Shown: positions 63,152-64,000 of the stretch, piece by piece
How the letters are laid out: every line of letters begins with the position of its first letter
How positions within the stretch are numbered: position 1 is the stretch's first letter
Source of the DNA: Nocardioides carbamazepini
GTDB lineage: Bacteria > Actinomycetota > Actinomycetes > Propionibacteriales > Nocardioidaceae
Reading direction: 5' to 3'
DNA length: 64,000 bases
Assembly: GCF_024614185.1 (NCBI RefSeq)
Contig: NZ_JAHTLF010000025.1
Span: 682,001 to 746,000 of the forward strand
Program-made: the position numbers and the translations under genes
Notes under the pieces: generated by a model
Told to the model about the DNA's origin: nothing
What the model saw: only the letters and a program-made list of their open reading frames with translations
Databases searched by the model: none

Positions 63152-63179
63152 GGCTCCCCGCCCATGAGGGCAGGGAGCC
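63152..63179 (-). terminator. Hairpin downstream of the amidase-like gene
   Basis: On the minus strand GGCTCCC-T-GCCC pairs with GGGC-G-GGGAGCC across loop TCAT (12-bp stem with one wobble), 42 bases after the stop. No T-run. Confidence 0.6.
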
Positions 63180-63220
63180 AGCGGGCACCGGGTGCCACAG
63201 TGCTCTGGCCGACGCTGTGG

Positions 63221-64000
63221 TCAGCGCTTCACGGTCAGCTTCACCTTCTTGCTCCAGGACGCCTGGTAGTCCGCGCCGGCCACCACGTAGACGCGAAGCT
63301 TGTGGCGGCCCCGGCCCAGCTTCGGCAGCCTGACCATGACCTCACCGGCGGTGACCTTCGCGCTGGTGATCACGGTGCCGCCGTCGTAGACCAGCACCGT
63401 GCCGTCGAGGACGGGGGCGCCGCTCATCGCGACCTTGAGCTTGGCTCGCTGCCCGGGCTTCACGCGCTTCTTCTTCAGCTTCGCCGTCACCGCCGGGGCG
63501 GCGTGGGCGACCTTGAGGGTCGCCGTCGCCGCGCTCGGTGCGACCGTGGCCGATCCGGTGTAGCGGGCCGTCACCAGGTGGCTGCCGACCGGGACGCTGC
63601 CGGGCAGGGTCACGGTCGCCGTGCCGCCGGTCAGGCTCCCGGCGACGGTGGTCCCGGCGACCTCGACCTCGACGCCGCCGGTGGCTGCCGGGTCGGCGGT
63701 GACGGTGACGGTCGCCGTCGTGCTCGTCCCGTACGTCGTGGCGGTGCTGCCCAGGGACAGGCCGGTGACCGACTCGGCCGGTCCGCTCCAGGCCAGGGCC
63801 GGGGCGACCTCGGTCTCGACGACGGCGTCGGCCTCCTGCTCGATGGCGTAGCCCATGCCGAGGATCGCGGCGTCGTCCCAGGCCCGGCCGACGAGCTGGA
63901 TGTTGTTGGACTGGCCCTCGTCGTTCTGCCCGATCGGCAGGATCGCGGTCGGCAGGCCGACCGACTGGGTGATCACGCCGGACGCGCGGTCGGCGGAGAA
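63221..64000 (-). CDS. C-terminal part of a secreted amidase-like protein with Ig-like domains
   Basis: 260 codons visible; the 5' part lies beyond the window's right edge. The visible N-terminal stretch (GLPTAILPIGQNDEGQSNNI, QLVGRAWDDAAILGMGYAIE) matches the end of the amidase-signature fold. It is followed by bacterial Ig-like repeats (AVTAKLKKKRVKPGQRAKLK; GRHKLRVYVVAGADY) and a Lys-rich end, suggesting an extracellular enzyme with wall- or substrate-binding domains. Confidence 0.75.
   Translation of the reverse strand, partial: FSADRASGVITQSVGLPTAILPIGQNDEGQSNNIQLVGRAWDDAAILGMGYAIEQEADAVVETEVAPALAWSGPAESVTGLSLGSTATTYGTSTTATVTVTADPAATGGVEVEVAGTTVAGSLTGGTATVTLPGSVPVGSHLVTARYTGSATVAPSAATATLKVAHAAPAVTAKLKKKRVKPGQRAKLKVAMSGAPVLDGTVLVYDGGTVITSAKVTAGEVMVRLPKLGRGRHKLRVYVVAGADYQASWSKKVKLTVKR

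Overview
The window is GC-rich coding DNA with strong third-position GC bias, mostly short Shine-Dalgarno leaders, and many start/stop overlaps (ATGA, GTGA, TGATG). A mycothiol S-conjugate amidase (Mca), DUF222 HNH and DUF2236 proteins, and the order metB, greA, DUF4307, mca point to a mycothiol-producing actinobacterium, most likely Nocardioidaceae (Nocardioides-like). No rRNA, tRNA or CRISPR array was found.

Layout. 0-6 kb: a VOC protein divergent from a branched-chain-type ABC importer (lipoprotein, LivH, a LivM-LivG fusion, LivF) ending in a TetR gene. 6-8.8 kb: a second TetR, a P450-ferredoxin pair, and a divergent thioesterase sharing a palindromic operator. 8.8-10.4 kb: a secreted DUF5995 protein and an RHH/Doc toxin-antitoxin pair. 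10.4-15.2 kb: a housekeeping block (metB, AI-2E permease, greA, DUF4307, mca, small membrane protein). 15.2-29.3 kb: mixed metabolism and regulation (TetR/DUF2236, SigE-family sigma with its membrane partner, HNH protein, lipoprotein, crotonase, carboxyethylornithine synthase-like enzyme, FCD regulator with a CoA-transferase/carboxyltransferase pair, acyl-ACP desaturase).

29.6-39.2 kb is a tightly overlapping catabolic operon. A FadR-type regulator is followed by a perfect operator inside a sigma70-like promoter, a peptide-type ABC importer, then MaoC hydratase, family III CoA-transferase, CitE-like lyase and an isochorismatase-fold hydrolase. The three CoA enzymes match the itaconate / C5-dicarboxylate route (Ict, Ich, Ccl).

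39.2-55.2 kb resembles a defence island: a phage-type SNF2 helicase; a MazG-like pyrophosphohydrolase with a GIY-YIG-DUF2075 helicase; a decayed IS110; the three-Cys-motif pair (TcmP and DUF5131); a small wHTH regulator; an overlapping GHKL ATPase plus tandem phosphoribosyltransferase pair, the best candidate for an undescribed system; YaeQ; a CPCC protein; and an AbiEi/AbiEii-like pair with a four-half-site operator.

55.2-64 kb returns to chromosomal genes: DUF255 thioredoxin-like protein, a secreted metalloprotease, DUF1353, aldehyde dehydrogenase, an EamA exporter divergent from a MocR regulator, DUF3140, and the C-terminus of an amidase-like surface protein. In Mycobacterium tuberculosis, as I recall, mca, the small membrane protein and the DUF255 gene are adjacent (Rv1082-Rv1084). 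Here about 40 kb lies between the last two, so the catabolic operon and defence island may be insertions or rearrangements at that junction.
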